Shown here piece by piece: positions 34,178-43,535 of a stretch of 64,000 bases of DNA; position 1 is the first letter of the stretch, and each line of letters begins with the position of its first letter. The DNA is taken from positions 1-64,000 of the forward strand of contig NZ_QKTO01000001.1 of NCBI RefSeq assembly GCF_003234855.1, given 5' to 3'. Position numbers and translations under genes: made by a program. The DNA is from Curtobacterium sp. MCBD17_032 (GTDB taxonomy: Bacteria; Actinomycetota; Actinomycetes; Actinomycetales; Microbacteriaceae). The notes below the pieces were generated by a model. The model saw nothing but the letters and a program-made list of their open reading frames with translations, was not told the DNA's origin and searched no databases.

Positions 34178-36805
34178 TCAGTGACGGCGTCGCAGGGTCA
34201 GTGTCCCGAGTCCGGCGAGCAGCAGCAGGACCGCTGCCAGCGCCGGGGACGCCGGGTTGCCCGCGCCCGTGTAGGCGAGGGTGCCGGCGGTGTTCGCCGT
34301 CGCCTCTGCCCCGGTCGCTGCAGCTGCTGCCGGAGCGGAGGACACGAGGGTCGGGGTTGACCGGACTACGTCTGCCGTAACGACCGGGGCTGTGTCGGTG
34401 TCGACGAGCGGCGTGGTGCCGGTGTTCGGGATGGTGTCTACGACCGGGGTCGTACCGGTGTCGGGGGTGTTGCCCGTGTCACCGGGAGTGGTCCCGGTGT
34501 TCGGCGTCGAGCCCGGGATGGTGCCGGGCGTGGTGCCGGGGTCGGTACCCGGGGTGGTTCCGGGGTCGGTACCCGGGGTGGTGCCGGGGTCGGTACCCGG
34601 GGTGGTGCCGGGGTCGGTACCCGGCGTGGTTCCGGGCGTGGTGCCGGTGGCCGGGGTCGTGGTGCCGTCTCCGATGATGCCGATGCCGTTGTCACCGACC
34701 GTGATCGGGATGTTCACGACGGGGATGATCTGCGTCCCGGAGCCGACACCGCCATCACCCGAGGTGGTGCCACCAGCGGCCGGGGCGGTGCCGGTCGTGG
34801 GGGTGGTACCGGTGGCGGTGCCACCGGTGCTGGTGCCGTCACCGACGACACCGATGCCGTTGCCACCGACCGTCACCGGGACCGAGACGACCGGGGTGAC
34901 TTGGGTGCCGGAGCCGATGCCGTCCTCGCCCGAGGTCGTGCCACCGGTAGCCGGAGCAGTGCCCGTACCGGTGGTGGGGGTGGTCGTGGTGCCGCCGGTG
35001 CTGGTGCCGTCTCCGAAGATGCCGATGCCGTTGCCACCGACCGTCACCGGGATCGAGACCACCGGCGAGACCTGCGTGCCGGAGCCGATGCCGTCCTCAC
35101 CCGACGTCGTACCGCCAGCCGCCGGAGCAGTGCCGGTCGTAGGGGTCGTGCCCGAGGCCGATCCGTCACCGATGACACCGACGCCGTTGCCGCCGGCCGT
35201 CACCGGGATCGAGACCACCGGGGTGACCTGGGTGCCGGAGCCGATGCCGTCCTCGCCGGAGGTGGTGCCACCGGCCGCCGGAGCGGTGCCCGTACCGGTG
35301 GTGGGGGTCGTGCCGGTGGTGGTGCCGCCGGTGCTGGTGCCGTCTCCGACGATGCCGATCCCGTTGCCACCGATCGTGACTGGGATCGAGGCCACCGGGG
35401 TGACCTGGGTGCCGGAGCCGATGCCGTCTTCGCCCGAGGTCGTGCCACCGGCCGTCGGGGCGGTGCCGGTGGTGGGGGCCGTGCCGGTCGTGGTGCCGCC
35501 GGTGCTGGTGCCGTCTCCGAAGATGCCGATGCCATTGCCACCGACGGTGACCGGGACGTTCACCACGGGCGACACCTGCGTGCCGGAGCCGATGCCGTCC
35601 TCACCGGACGTGGTACCACCGGCAGCCGGCGTCGTACCCGTGCCGGCCGTCGGGGCCGAACCGGTCGTGCCGCCCCCGGTGCTCGTGCCGTCACCGATGA
35701 CGCCGATCCCGTTGCCACCGACCGTCACCGGGACCGAGACCACCGGTGACACCTGGGTGCCGGAGCCGATGCCGTCCTCACCGGACGTCGTACCACCGGC
35801 AGCCGGCGTCGTACCCGTGCCGGCCGTCGGGGTCGAGCCCGTGGCCGAGCTCGATCCGTCGCCGAGGACACCGACACCGTTGCCCGTCACCGTGATCGGG
35901 ACCGAGACGGTACCGAGCAACTGCGTGCCGGAGATGAGCCCGTCCGACCCGGAGGTCGAGCCGGTCGGGGAACCACCGGTCGGAGCAGCCGGGGCCGCGG
36001 AGGTCCCGGTGGCCGATCCGTCTCCGAGCACTCCGATCCCGTTGCCTGAGACCGTGACGGGGACCGTGATGTCCGGCAGGACCTGGGTGCCCGAGAGCGC
36101 ACCGTCCTCCCCGGAGGTCGAGCCGCTCGTGGTGTCACCGGCCGGATCTGCCGGAGCGGCCGGAGCCGACCCGGAGGTCGAACCGGTGGCGGCAGCGTCA
36201 CCGAGGACCCCGACGGCGTTGCCGGTCGCCGTGACCGGCACGTCGACCGCGCCGGCGACCTGGGTGCCGGAGAGCAGCCCGTCCTCACCGGACGTGGTGG
36301 GTGCGGTTGCTGCCGGAGCAGAGGCAGGGGTGGCCGGCGCCGGAGACGGAGCCGGAGCAACGGGAGCCGGAGCAGCGGGGGCCGGTGCGGCCACCGCGTC
36401 CCCGAGGACACCGACGGCGTTGCCGGTCACCGTGACGGGAGCGCTGACGTCGGGCACGACCTGCGTGCCGGACGCGATGCCGTCGGCCCCGCTCGTGGTG
36501 GGAGCAGGTGCCGGTGCTGCGGGTGCTGGTTCCGCAGGCGCCGGTGCCGCGGGCGCAGGTGCCGCCGGAGCCGGAGCCGGAGCCGGAGCTGCCGGTGCGG
36601 CAGCGGTGGATACCGCGTCGCTGACGATGCCGAAGGCGTTGCGGGTGACGGAGACGGGCGCGTCGACGGTCGGCGCGACCTGGGTTCCGGAGACGGTGCC
36701 GTCCTCGCCGGTGGTCGTCGCCGCGTTCGCCGCGACGGCTCCACCGAAGGTCAGCCCGCTCACGCAGAGGGCGAAGAAGAGCCCTCGGGAGACGTTCTTG
36801 TTCAT
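34178..36805 (-). CDS. Chaplin-like repeat surface protein with LAYTG sorting signal
   Basis: An 875-residue secreted protein. The signal peptide (about 1-29) ends VAANAA. Twelve repeats of about 35 residues follow, consensus (T/S)TSGEDGxxSGTQVxPxVxVPVTVxGNGIGVxGDG, separated by Ala/Pro or Gly/Thr linkers. The VPVxVxGNxxxVxG core resembles chaplins, the amyloid-forming surface proteins of aerial actinobacteria, but lacks their cysteine pair. A Thr/Pro/Gly stalk with repeated TDPGTTPG comes next. The end is a cell-wall sorting signal: LAYTG, a hydrophobic helix and a basic RRRH tail, of the LAxTG kind recognised by class E sortases. Likely a fibre-forming coat or adhesin. CAGGAG precedes the ATG. 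Confidence 0.9.
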   Translation of the reverse strand: MNKNVSRGLFFALCVSGLTFGGAVAANAATTTGEDGTVSGTQVAPTVDAPVSVTRNAFGIVSDAVSTAAAPAAPAPAPAPAAPAPAAPAPAEPAPAAPAPAPTTSGADGIASGTQVVPDVSAPVTVTGNAVGVLGDAVAAPAPAAPAPVAPAPSPAPATPASAPAATAPTTSGEDGLLSGTQVAGAVDVPVTATGNAVGVLGDAAATGSTSGSAPAAPADPAGDTTSGSTSGEDGALSGTQVLPDITVPVTVSGNGIGVLGDGSATGTSAAPAAPTGGSPTGSTSGSDGLISGTQLLGTVSVPITVTGNGVGVLGDGSSSATGSTPTAGTGTTPAAGGTTSGEDGIGSGTQVSPVVSVPVTVGGNGIGVIGDGTSTGGGTTGSAPTAGTGTTPAAGGTTSGEDGIGSGTQVSPVVNVPVTVGGNGIGIFGDGTSTGGTTTGTAPTTGTAPTAGGTTSGEDGIGSGTQVTPVASIPVTIGGNGIGIVGDGTSTGGTTTGTTPTTGTGTAPAAGGTTSGEDGIGSGTQVTPVVSIPVTAGGNGVGVIGDGSASGTTPTTGTAPAAGGTTSGEDGIGSGTQVSPVVSIPVTVGGNGIGIFGDGTSTGGTTTTPTTGTGTAPATGGTTSGEDGIGSGTQVTPVVSVPVTVGGNGIGVVGDGTSTGGTATGTTPTTGTAPAAGGTTSGDGGVGSGTQIIPVVNIPITVGDNGIGIIGDGTTTPATGTTPGTTPGTDPGTTPGTDPGTTPGTDPGTTPGTDPGTTPGTIPGSTPNTGTTPGDTGNTPDTGTTPVVDTIPNTGTTPLVDTDTAPVVTADVVRSTPTLVSSAPAAAAATGAEATANTAGTLAYTGAGNPASPALAAVLLLLAGLGTLTLRRRH
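34663..36718. repeat. Twelve-unit coding tandem repeat
   Basis: Region coding the twelve chaplin-like units. Units 6-11 (counting from the N-terminus; about 34840-35800) are nearly identical at DNA level, so this half is probably expanding or converting, while units 1-5 are more diverged. Such arrays change length by recombination and are prone to assembly error. Confidence 0.85.
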
Positions 36806-36891
36806 GGTCGTTCACTCCTGATCGAGATGGGTGGTCGACCGCATGCTGCGGCCGATGGCGCGTCCTGCCATGACGGGCAGGTGCGCCGATC

Positions 36892-38454
36892 TCAATCGGG
36901 AGCGACGTCGTGGTCGCCGACGAGCGAAGCCGGGACGGCTTCGTCGGAGACCGGGCCGCGGAGACCCGCGGCGAGGGGAGAGGTCTGCGCTTCGGCACCG
37001 ACGGTGCCGAGGACGTTCGCGCCCGCGGAGCCACCGGCGGAGGTGCTGCCGCCCGTGGTGCCGGCGGTGCCGCCGTCGAAGGGCGTGTGCACCGGTGCGC
37101 CACCGAGCGGGAGGACGAGCGCCGCACCGTCCACGATGATCGCGGCGGGGGTGTCGGTGGTGATGGGCGCAGTGGCCGCTGTGCCGGAGGCGACGTGACC
37201 GAGGACGACGGCGCGGGTGTCGGTGGTGCCACGGGCCGACATAGTGCCGTTTGTAACCTGCGCGGTGGGGGCGTCGGCTACGGCGCCGCCGGTGCTGCCG
37301 TGCGCAGAGCGGGCCGGCGTGCGGTTCCCGACCGGGGCCGTTGTCGCGACGGGCGTGGGCGCTGAGACCGGATCAATGCCGGAGCCGGGAACCGTCGGGA
37401 GCGAGGGGACGTCGACGCCGGGGAGCGAGCCTCCCGGCAGGAGCGGCCCGCCGGGCAGGACCGGACCGGTGGGCAGCTCGCCGACGACGTCCGGAACTTC
37501 GTCGACGATGGCGGGGATCTGGGCGACGACGCCGGGAACCTGCGTGACGATGCCGCCGACGGAGTCGAGCGCGTCGTCGACGACAGCGGTGACTGGGGCG
37601 GTGATGCCGCCAAGCGTGTCGTCGCCGAGGAGTGGAGCGACGACCGGGAGGCTCCCGACCACCCGGTCGACGGTGTTGACCACTGCAGTGACCGGGCCGC
37701 CGCCTGCGACCGTTCCGACCGCCCCGGTGACGGGGTGAAGGACGGTGGCGGTGGTGTTGGTCACGGGGTGGAGGACGGTGGCGGCGGTGCCGGTTACCGG
37801 GCTGAGGACCGCATCGACGGTGTCGGTGATCGGACGGGAGGATTCACCCACGACGCCGTCGGTGACTGACGTGGTCGGGCGGGTGCCGGTGGTGGTCGTG
37901 CTCGGCGTCGCCGGGGCGTGTGCCTCCGATGCGCTGTCGTCCGGCGCGCTCGGCGCTGGAGCAGTGTGGGCCGGAGTGCTCGGCGCCGGGGCCGGGGCGT
38001 GCTGGGCTGGGGCCGGGTGGCTCGGCGCGGGACTGGCGGCGACCGGCACCGCGGGCGCGGCCGGAGCGGGCGCTGCGGGAGCGGGTGCGGCCGGGGCGGG
38101 AGCGGCCGGAGCGGGCGCTGCGGGAGCGGGTGCGGCCGGAGCCGGCACCGGGGGTGCGACCACAGTCCGGACTGGAGTGACCGCAGTGTCGAGCACCTGG
38201 CCGACGCCGCTCGAGACGCCCCGTACGGCCCCGCCGACGCTCGACGTGATGCCGCTGACGAGCCCGTTACTGCGCTGCTGCGTGCTGGTCTGCGGACCAC
38301 TCGTTGACGTCGCTCCGAGGAGCGGGCTTTCCGCCGCCGCGGCCGGGCGAGCGCCCAGGAGCAGCGAGAGCAGCACAACCGCCGCAGCGATCCCGGAACC
38401 CAGAAGGGCCCAACGGATCACTGCCCGCAGGGGTCGACGCATCGACGCGTCCAT
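36892..38454 (-). CDS. Ala/Pro-rich secreted protein
   Basis: A 520-residue exported protein with no domain I recognise. The signal peptide covers about residues 1-38 (ALLGSGIAAAVVLLSLLLGARPAAAA). Then come a Ser/Gly region, an (APAAP)n stretch near 110-145, and a region near 210-260 with repeats of VLHPVTxTxATVLHPVTG. A region of VxDxVxxVPxVVxxxP pattern follows, and the tail is Gly/Thr-rich. No sortase motif or transmembrane tail is visible, so it may be released or wall-attached non-covalently. GGAGGTGAGCGC precedes the ATG at 38454. It lies 86 bp upstream of the chaplin-like gene, same strand, so the two are probably expressed together. Confidence 0.8.
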   Translation of the reverse strand: MDASMRRPLRAVIRWALLGSGIAAAVVLLSLLLGARPAAAAESPLLGATSTSGPQTSTQQRSNGLVSGITSSVGGAVRGVSSGVGQVLDTAVTPVRTVVAPPVPAPAAPAPAAPAPAAPAPAAPAPAAPAPAAPAVPVAASPAPSHPAPAQHAPAPAPSTPAHTAPAPSAPDDSASEAHAPATPSTTTTGTRPTTSVTDGVVGESSRPITDTVDAVLSPVTGTAATVLHPVTNTTATVLHPVTGAVGTVAGGGPVTAVVNTVDRVVGSLPVVAPLLGDDTLGGITAPVTAVVDDALDSVGGIVTQVPGVVAQIPAIVDEVPDVVGELPTGPVLPGGPLLPGGSLPGVDVPSLPTVPGSGIDPVSAPTPVATTAPVGNRTPARSAHGSTGGAVADAPTAQVTNGTMSARGTTDTRAVVLGHVASGTAATAPITTDTPAAIIVDGAALVLPLGGAPVHTPFDGGTAGTTGGSTSAGGSAGANVLGTVGAEAQTSPLAAGLRGPVSDEAVPASLVGDHDVAPD

Positions 38455-38636
38455 GCGCTCACCTCCTGATCTCGGCTGCGCACGTAGAGTGGTTGACCGG
38501 CACGGTACGCCTCGACGGCCGAGAGCGCGAGGTGTTCTCAAGAAAATGTCAGGATCCTGCCGACAGCGTGGCGCCGCTGAGTTGATCGTGACGGCCGCGA
38601 TCAGCCGGCCACTGTCGAGATGCCTCGTTGTCCTCG

Positions 38637-39824
38637 TCAGCTCGACGGGTCTTGCGTTGGCGCTGCGCCATGCCGTGCAAGAACGAGCGTGGTGACATCG
38701 TCGTCAGGGCTGCGTTCGGCGATGAGGGCGCGGACTCGACGAAGGAAGTCGTCTGGAGCAGCCCAGTACATCTCGGCAAGCCGATCAAGCGACGCGAGAG
38801 TCCCGTCGAACAGGTCGAGGACGCCGTCGCTGCAGACGATCAGCGCGTCTCCGGGCTGCAGGACCAGGAACCCGGAGGAGCGGCGCATCGCGCCGGGATG
38901 CAGCCCGAGTGGGAGGTCCCGGGATCGAAGCAGCCGTACCGGTTGCCCGTGTGCTGAAAGGTGCATCGCGATGCCATGACCGGCATCGCCGAAATCCACC
39001 CAACCCGTGGCAGTGTCGAGGTGCGCATGGAACGCCGTCGCGAACGAATCCGCTCGCACGAGCGCCGGCCCGACCTCTCGGTCCGTGGCACCGATCACGT
39101 CGGTGGCGGGACGTTCCTGGTCCTGGGCGCGGAACGCCGCGCGGATGGAAGCGGCGTGTTTGGCCGCCTCCATGCCCTTGCCCATCACATCAGTAAGCGT
39201 GATGGCCACCCCATACGTCGTGGGTGTCCAATCGTAGAAGTCCCCGCTGGCACCACTGAACGGGACTACTTCGGCGCGCAGATCGTAGCCGGGAAGCTGA
39301 ACCGGACCAGGGATGAGGGCGCTGGCGTCCGTTCCCGAATCGGTTGCGCTGCCGCCGTCGCTGAGGATCCGGCCTGCCCAGGTGGCGAGGTCCTGAAGCA
39401 GGATGACGTCGCTGTCGGCCAGGACTCGCGGGCGGGTATCCATGACGCACACCGACCCGACTCGTGTGCCTCGCACCTTGATGGGCGCGCCAGCGTAGAA
39501 GCGAATTCCAAGCGTCTGCACCACTGGCAGTGTCGCGAACCGGTCATCAGTGCGAGCGTCAGACACCACAGTGGGCTCGTCGTGAAGCACGGTCTCCGCG
39601 CAGAAACTCTCGCTCGCGGGTAGCTCCCGCCGACCAGTCGATGTCTGCGGGGTGAGGGTGTACACGGTGTTGTCATCGACGAGATTCACGAACGCCATCG
39701 GCGCACCGAACACGTCCCGCGTCAGCCGAGCAACGCGGTCGAACCGCTCAGCCGGGTCTTCCCCGATGACGTCGAGCTCGTGCACAAGAGCCGCCCGAGC
39801 CGTCACATCATTCACAGCCGCCAC
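38637..39824 (-). CDS. GAF-PP2C (SpoIIE-type) serine phosphatase
   Basis: A 395-residue cytosolic signalling protein. Residues about 20-150 are a GAF sensor domain (RLTRDVFGAPMAFVNLVDDNT, SFCAETVLHDEP). Residues about 180-390 are a PP2C phosphatase of the SpoIIE/RsbU type with metal-binding aspartates in SGDFYDW, DVMGKGM, GDAGHG, CSDGVLD and DDDVTTLVLA. These usually dephosphorylate anti-anti-sigma factors. No partner kinase or anti-sigma gene is adjacent, so the target is elsewhere. Confidence 0.92.
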   Translation of the reverse strand: MAAVNDVTARAALVHELDVIGEDPAERFDRVARLTRDVFGAPMAFVNLVDDNTVYTLTPQTSTGRRELPASESFCAETVLHDEPTVVSDARTDDRFATLPVVQTLGIRFYAGAPIKVRGTRVGSVCVMDTRPRVLADSDVILLQDLATWAGRILSDGGSATDSGTDASALIPGPVQLPGYDLRAEVVPFSGASGDFYDWTPTTYGVAITLTDVMGKGMEAAKHAASIRAAFRAQDQERPATDVIGATDREVGPALVRADSFATAFHAHLDTATGWVDFGDAGHGIAMHLSAHGQPVRLLRSRDLPLGLHPGAMRRSSGFLVLQPGDALIVCSDGVLDLFDGTLASLDRLAEMYWAAPDDFLRRVRALIAERSPDDDVTTLVLARHGAAPTQDPSS

Positions 39825-40327
39825 TGTAAGCGTGCTGCAGCACTGGAGTCTCGCGCCTGGACGCCGTGGCGCTGCGACGCAGTGCTAGCGCTATGCAAGC
39901 GGTACGCAAGCATGCGCATGCGACGCCACGTGCAACCTGCGCAATGGACGTGTGTGTCACCGTCACAGGCGGTTTCTACAGGTTGCGCGCTTCATCTTCG
40001 GCGATCGCGCAGGAGTGGCATCTGGCGTTCTCGAGCGGAGAAATGAAGCGGCGGCGTGGCGTAACGAATCAGGAGTCGCGCCACGCCGCCTTGGCTCCGG
40101 TAACCAACCGGTGCGTGACGTAAACGGTATCAGTTGGACGGAAACGGCACCGTGCAACGTTGCAAATCGCAGCGAAGGCATAACGCTTTGAAATCGTTAC
40201 CGGAATCGCATGACGCCAAGCTCTGGGCTGGCAAGATGACAATGCCCCAGGAAGGAATCAGGGTCCTGGGAAGGGAGGGCGGGGGCCTCACCAACCCTCG
40301 TTCTCCGTCCCACCAGGAGCGCGGATG
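39825..40327. other. Intergenic region with a strong inverted repeat
   Basis: About 500 bp of lower GC than its surroundings without a supported gene. It contains a perfect 12-bp inverted repeat, GGCGGCGTGGCG (40050-40061) and CGCCACGCCGCC (40079-40090), with a 17-base loop. No T-run follows, so it is not a classical terminator. It could form a stable RNA hairpin between the phosphatase promoter and the end of the AraC gene. Confidence 0.55.
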
Positions 40328-41269
40328 TCAGCGGGCCAGGGTCTCGCGCGGAGTCTCGCCGTACGTTGCTCGGTACAGCGCAGCGAAACGTCCGGGATTG
40401 CTGAACCCCCAGGCTGCAGCGACAGCTGTCACTGAACCACCTCGAGTGGGATCCGCCGACAGCAGATCCCGCCGGGCGCCGGCCACACGAGCGAGCCGCA
40501 CGTACTGCATGGGCGACTGGCCCCGTTCCCGTTGAAACGCTAGTGACAGCCCTCGTTGCGACAGCCGGGCGGCCGAGGCGATGTCCTGCGCTGTGATCGG
40601 TTCCCGCAGGTGATCGTCGATGTACGCAATGGCGCGTCGCACCGCAGCACTCGGTGCGGCCGCTGAACGGATCGGTGTCTCGACGAGGCCGAACGCAGTG
40701 ATGGCGCTGACGATCAGGTACCGAGATGCCTGGTTGCGCAGTAGCTCATCGGCGTAGATCGCCGGTGTCTCGAAGACCTGATGCCGGTACTCCTCGACGG
40801 TCCGCCGCCACAACCAGTGCTGTGCCGCATCGACAGGGCGTACTGCCCCCTCTCGCAGCCGGACGTGATCAACGTCCCACAACTCGCTGGCGATCTGCCG
40901 GAGCAGTGCTGCTGAAAAGGAGCATGTCGAGACCCTGGCGTGGTCGATGCTGAACTGCATGTCTTGATCCGGCGGCATCAGAAACGCCTCACCTTGACCG
41001 AGCATCTGCTCTGATCCCCACGGGTTGTAGGCGTAGGTGCCCGAATCCACCTGGACGAGCATCACCTCATCAGTGGCATCGAGATCGACCTGCACCTCAG
41101 CGCCCAGACCAAGGTCGGCGATCGTGACGGCATCGCCGACGACGACCCGCTGACGGTACGACAACGCCCCCGTGGACAGAGCTGCCGTGTACCCGAAGCT
41201 CTGGCTGATCGCCTCAGCGGCTTCATCAGCGTTCTCCGTCGCAACGTCGACAAAGGTTGGAACGCTCAC
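40328..41269 (-). CDS. AraC-family regulator
   Basis: A 313-residue protein with an N-terminal ligand domain of the AraC-binding-like type (GEAFLMPPDQDMQF) and a C-terminal double helix-turn-helix at about 205-310 (ITAQDIASAARLSQRGLSLAFQRERGQSPMQYVR, and VTAVAAAWGFSNPGRFAALYRATYGETPRETL). It is divergent from the coupled secretion operon starting at 41537 and may control it. It resembles two other AraC proteins in the window (54929 and 56453). Confidence 0.9.
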   Translation of the reverse strand: MSVPTFVDVATENADEAAEAISQSFGYTAALSTGALSYRQRVVVGDAVTIADLGLGAEVQVDLDATDEVMLVQVDSGTYAYNPWGSEQMLGQGEAFLMPPDQDMQFSIDHARVSTCSFSAALLRQIASELWDVDHVRLREGAVRPVDAAQHWLWRRTVEEYRHQVFETPAIYADELLRNQASRYLIVSAITAFGLVETPIRSAAAPSAAVRRAIAYIDDHLREPITAQDIASAARLSQRGLSLAFQRERGQSPMQYVRLARVAGARRDLLSADPTRGGSVTAVAAAWGFSNPGRFAALYRATYGETPRETLAR

Positions 41270-41536
41270 AGCAGGGGTTCTACCACGATTCGGACGGAGT
41301 ATCTCGTTGCAGGGACACCCTCATGGCCTGCGACCCAGGCCTGCATCCGTTCGCTTCGCGAAGCTCACGAACGTGCACGACGCGTCGCTTTCGTCTTGCG
41401 GGGGCGTGGCGTTGCTGACAAGATCGCCGGAACATCGCTGACGGAGTTGTCGGGGATCCTCACCAGGTCGCCATGGCAGCAGGAACTAACCACTCCTGCC
41501 ACCGTCCGCGGACAGGAATCAGGATCAGGAGCAACG

Positions 41537-42223
41537 ATGTCAGGACAGTCCACCGCGCCCGCTTCTCGGCGCACCAAGATTTTCGCCCTTGCAACTGGCG
41601 GTGCCCTCGTCGTCGGCGGGGTCGGACTCACCCTCGCCGCGTGGACGGACACGGAATGGGTGTTCGGCGGGAACGGCGCTGGAGGCGCAGGGGTTGGTAC
41701 CTCGACGTTCGAGGTCGAGCAGAGCGTCGCCGGGGCGCCTTTCACAGCCGGATGGACGCAGGCGGAAGCGAACCCGGGCCAGGGCATGACGTTCACGGCC
41801 GACGCGCTCGCGCTGTCGCCGGGTGAAGCTTCCTATGCCGCGGTGGCGCTCCGAACAGTCTCGGGCTCCGTCGCAGGATCGCTCCGCCTCGAGTCCGCGA
41901 CGCCCGCGGCCGGCATCACCACCGCCGACACGGACGAGATCCTGTGGGACGCACTGCAGGTCCGCGTCGCCACGACGGCGACGTCCGCATCCTGCGGCGC
42001 AGCAACGTTCAACGACCCTGCAGCCGTCATCGCAAGCGGTCCTTTGGGCACGGCAGGGGCCGCGACGACGCAAGCGCTGGCAGCGAATTCCGGATCCGCC
42101 CAGGCGTACTGCTTCGAGGTCTCCTTGCCAGCCACTCCCGCGCTGCCGACGGGCGTCGAACTCGATGCCCTGCAAGGGCGAACCGTGGCACCAGCGTGGG
42201 AGTTCACGGCCGAATCAGCGTGA
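41537..42223 (+). CDS. SipW-type secreted protein, first gene of coupled operon
   Basis: A 228-residue protein. The leader (RRTKIFALATGGALVVGGVGLTLAAWTDTEWVFGG) is the SipW-dependent type with the LAAWTDTE turn common to such substrates. The mature part is Ala/Thr-rich with two cysteines (in TSASCGAA and QAYCFEV). The ATG at 41537 has GGAG eight bases before; an upstream methionine at 41396 lies in unrelated sequence. The stop overlaps the GTG of the signal peptidase gene, so product and peptidase are made together. Confidence 0.85.
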   Translation: MSGQSTAPASRRTKIFALATGGALVVGGVGLTLAAWTDTEWVFGGNGAGGAGVGTSTFEVEQSVAGAPFTAGWTQAEANPGQGMTFTADALALSPGEASYAAVALRTVSGSVAGSLRLESATPAAGITTADTDEILWDALQVRVATTATSASCGAATFNDPAAVIASGPLGTAGAATTQALAANSGSAQAYCFEVSLPATPALPTGVELDALQGRTVAPAWEFTAESA

Positions 42224-42786
42224 CCCAGGTGCACACCGAGCTCGCCTCCACCGCGGCACCAAGGCGCTCACCAGCGAAGCGAACGCTGCATCACATCGTC
42301 CGCACGGGTGTGGTCACCGTCACCGGCATTATTGGTTTCGCATGCGTCGCCTGGTGGGCGATTGCCACCCTCGCTGGGCTGTCACTCATCGTCGTCACGA
42401 CCGGGTCGATGAGTCCCACGATTCCCACAGGAGCTGTCGTCGTCGCCCGCTCCGTGCCGGCGAGCGAGATACAGACGGGACAAGTCGTCACGGTTCCCCG
42501 AACCGGCTCCGTGCTGCCTGTCACCCACCGAGTGATCGCTGTTGACGACGTTCCGGCGGACCGGGAAGCACGCTCGCTGACCCTCCGCGGGGACGCGAAC
42601 GCCACTCCCGATCGCGCCCCCTACGTCGTGCGCGACGCGCAACTCACGATCGCCTCAGCGCCCGCCGTTGGTTCCGTGCTCCAGGCACTCGACAGCCGCC
42701 CGCTGCACGGGCTGCTCGTTGTGGTGGTCGGAGCCGTGATCATCTGGACGTTCTGGCCGCCACGACGCAAACCAGACGCAGCATGA
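42220..42786 (+). CDS. Ser/His (SipW-type) signal peptidase I
   Basis: A 188-residue minimal signal peptidase. An N-terminal membrane helix spans about residues 30-58, and the catalytic Ser63 (TTGSMSP), His103 (PVTHRVIAVDD) and Asp125 (LRGDANA) are in place. A second helix lies near 165-182, followed by a short basic tail. The start GTG at 42220 overlaps the upstream stop (GTGA), and its own stop overlaps the next start (ATGA). It is the third such peptidase in the window and probably serves the secreted products of this operon. Confidence 0.9.
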   Translation: MTQVHTELASTAAPRRSPAKRTLHHIVRTGVVTVTGIIGFACVAWWAIATLAGLSLIVVTTGSMSPTIPTGAVVVARSVPASEIQTGQVVTVPRTGSVLPVTHRVIAVDDVPADREARSLTLRGDANATPDRAPYVVRDAQLTIASAPAVGSVLQALDSRPLHGLLVVVVGAVIIWTFWPPRRKPDAA

Positions 42787-43535
42787 CCGGTTCACGGTGG
42801 CTCGGCGTCCTCGCCGCCGGCACTCTCATGTGTGGTGGTTTCGGGATTCTCAGCACCACGGCGGCCGCCGCGGCGGTCTGGCATCCGGTTCCCGAAACAG
42901 GAGCCCCCAGTGGGCTCACACTCGACACCGACCGCAGCCGCCTCGACATCCCCGATCTCGCACCAGGGCAGCCTGCGTTCTGGCAGGTTCACACCCGCGT
43001 CGACCGTGACGGGAGGGTGCGACTCGACCTCGACGTCCGAAAGGACGGCGACCTCGTCACCCACCCCCGCGGGCTCCAGGTCGCGGTGACAGCGTGTGAT
43101 GAGGAATGGCAGGAGGTGCGATCCGCCCCTCGGTGCGCCGACCCGCACCCCATCGTCCACTCGAGCCCTACCTCTCCGGCGGGGCGCACGGCGCTCACCG
43201 TTCCGCATCCGCGCGCGGACGGTGAGACGTTCCTGCTCGTCGAGTTCTCCCTCCCCGACACTGCTGCTGCCGCGAGCGATGAGAGCCTTATGGGACTGAC
43301 TGCGACCGTTGGCATCGGGGTCACCGCGACGACCGACACCGGCTCCCCTCCGGGTGCGCTGACGCCCACGGTTACCGGTGCGGAGCGAGGAAAGACTTCA
43401 TCGACGTCGTCGCGTCCCGCCTCCTCCGTCCTGGCATGGACCGGCACCGGAATCGTCGTACCGTGCCTCACCGGCGCGGCTCTGATCGCCATCGGACTCA
43501 CGCTTCGACGACGACGGTTCCGAGGAGCATCATGA
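42783..43535 (+). CDS. LAWTG-anchored surface protein
   Basis: A 250-residue protein with an N-terminal signal peptide (LGVLAAGTLMCGGFGILSTTAAAAA), a beta-rich domain with two cysteines (in VTACDEE and PRCADPH), a Ser/Thr-rich linker, then LAWTG near residue 219, a hydrophobic helix and a basic RRRRFRG tail. This is a sorting signal of the LAxTG kind, like the LAYTG of the repeat protein at 34178. It is coupled by ATGA overlaps on both sides and is likely the anchored element of the operon. Confidence 0.87.
   Translation: MTGSRWLGVLAAGTLMCGGFGILSTTAAAAAVWHPVPETGAPSGLTLDTDRSRLDIPDLAPGQPAFWQVHTRVDRDGRVRLDLDVRKDGDLVTHPRGLQVAVTACDEEWQEVRSAPRCADPHPIVHSSPTSPAGRTALTVPHPRADGETFLLVEFSLPDTAAAASDESLMGLTATVGIGVTATTDTGSPPGALTPTVTGAERGKTSSTSSRPASSVLAWTGTGIVVPCLTGAALIAIGLTLRRRRFRGAS

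Noticed and set aside
34281-34380. Sortase gene expected near the LAxTG proteins
   Set aside because: No frame in the window shows a sortase TLxTC motif, so the enzyme must be encoded elsewhere.
34281-36821. 846-residue frame antisense to the chaplin-like gene
   Set aside because: Its repeats mirror the minus-strand repeats, and only the minus strand has a signal peptide, sorting signal and ribosome-binding site.
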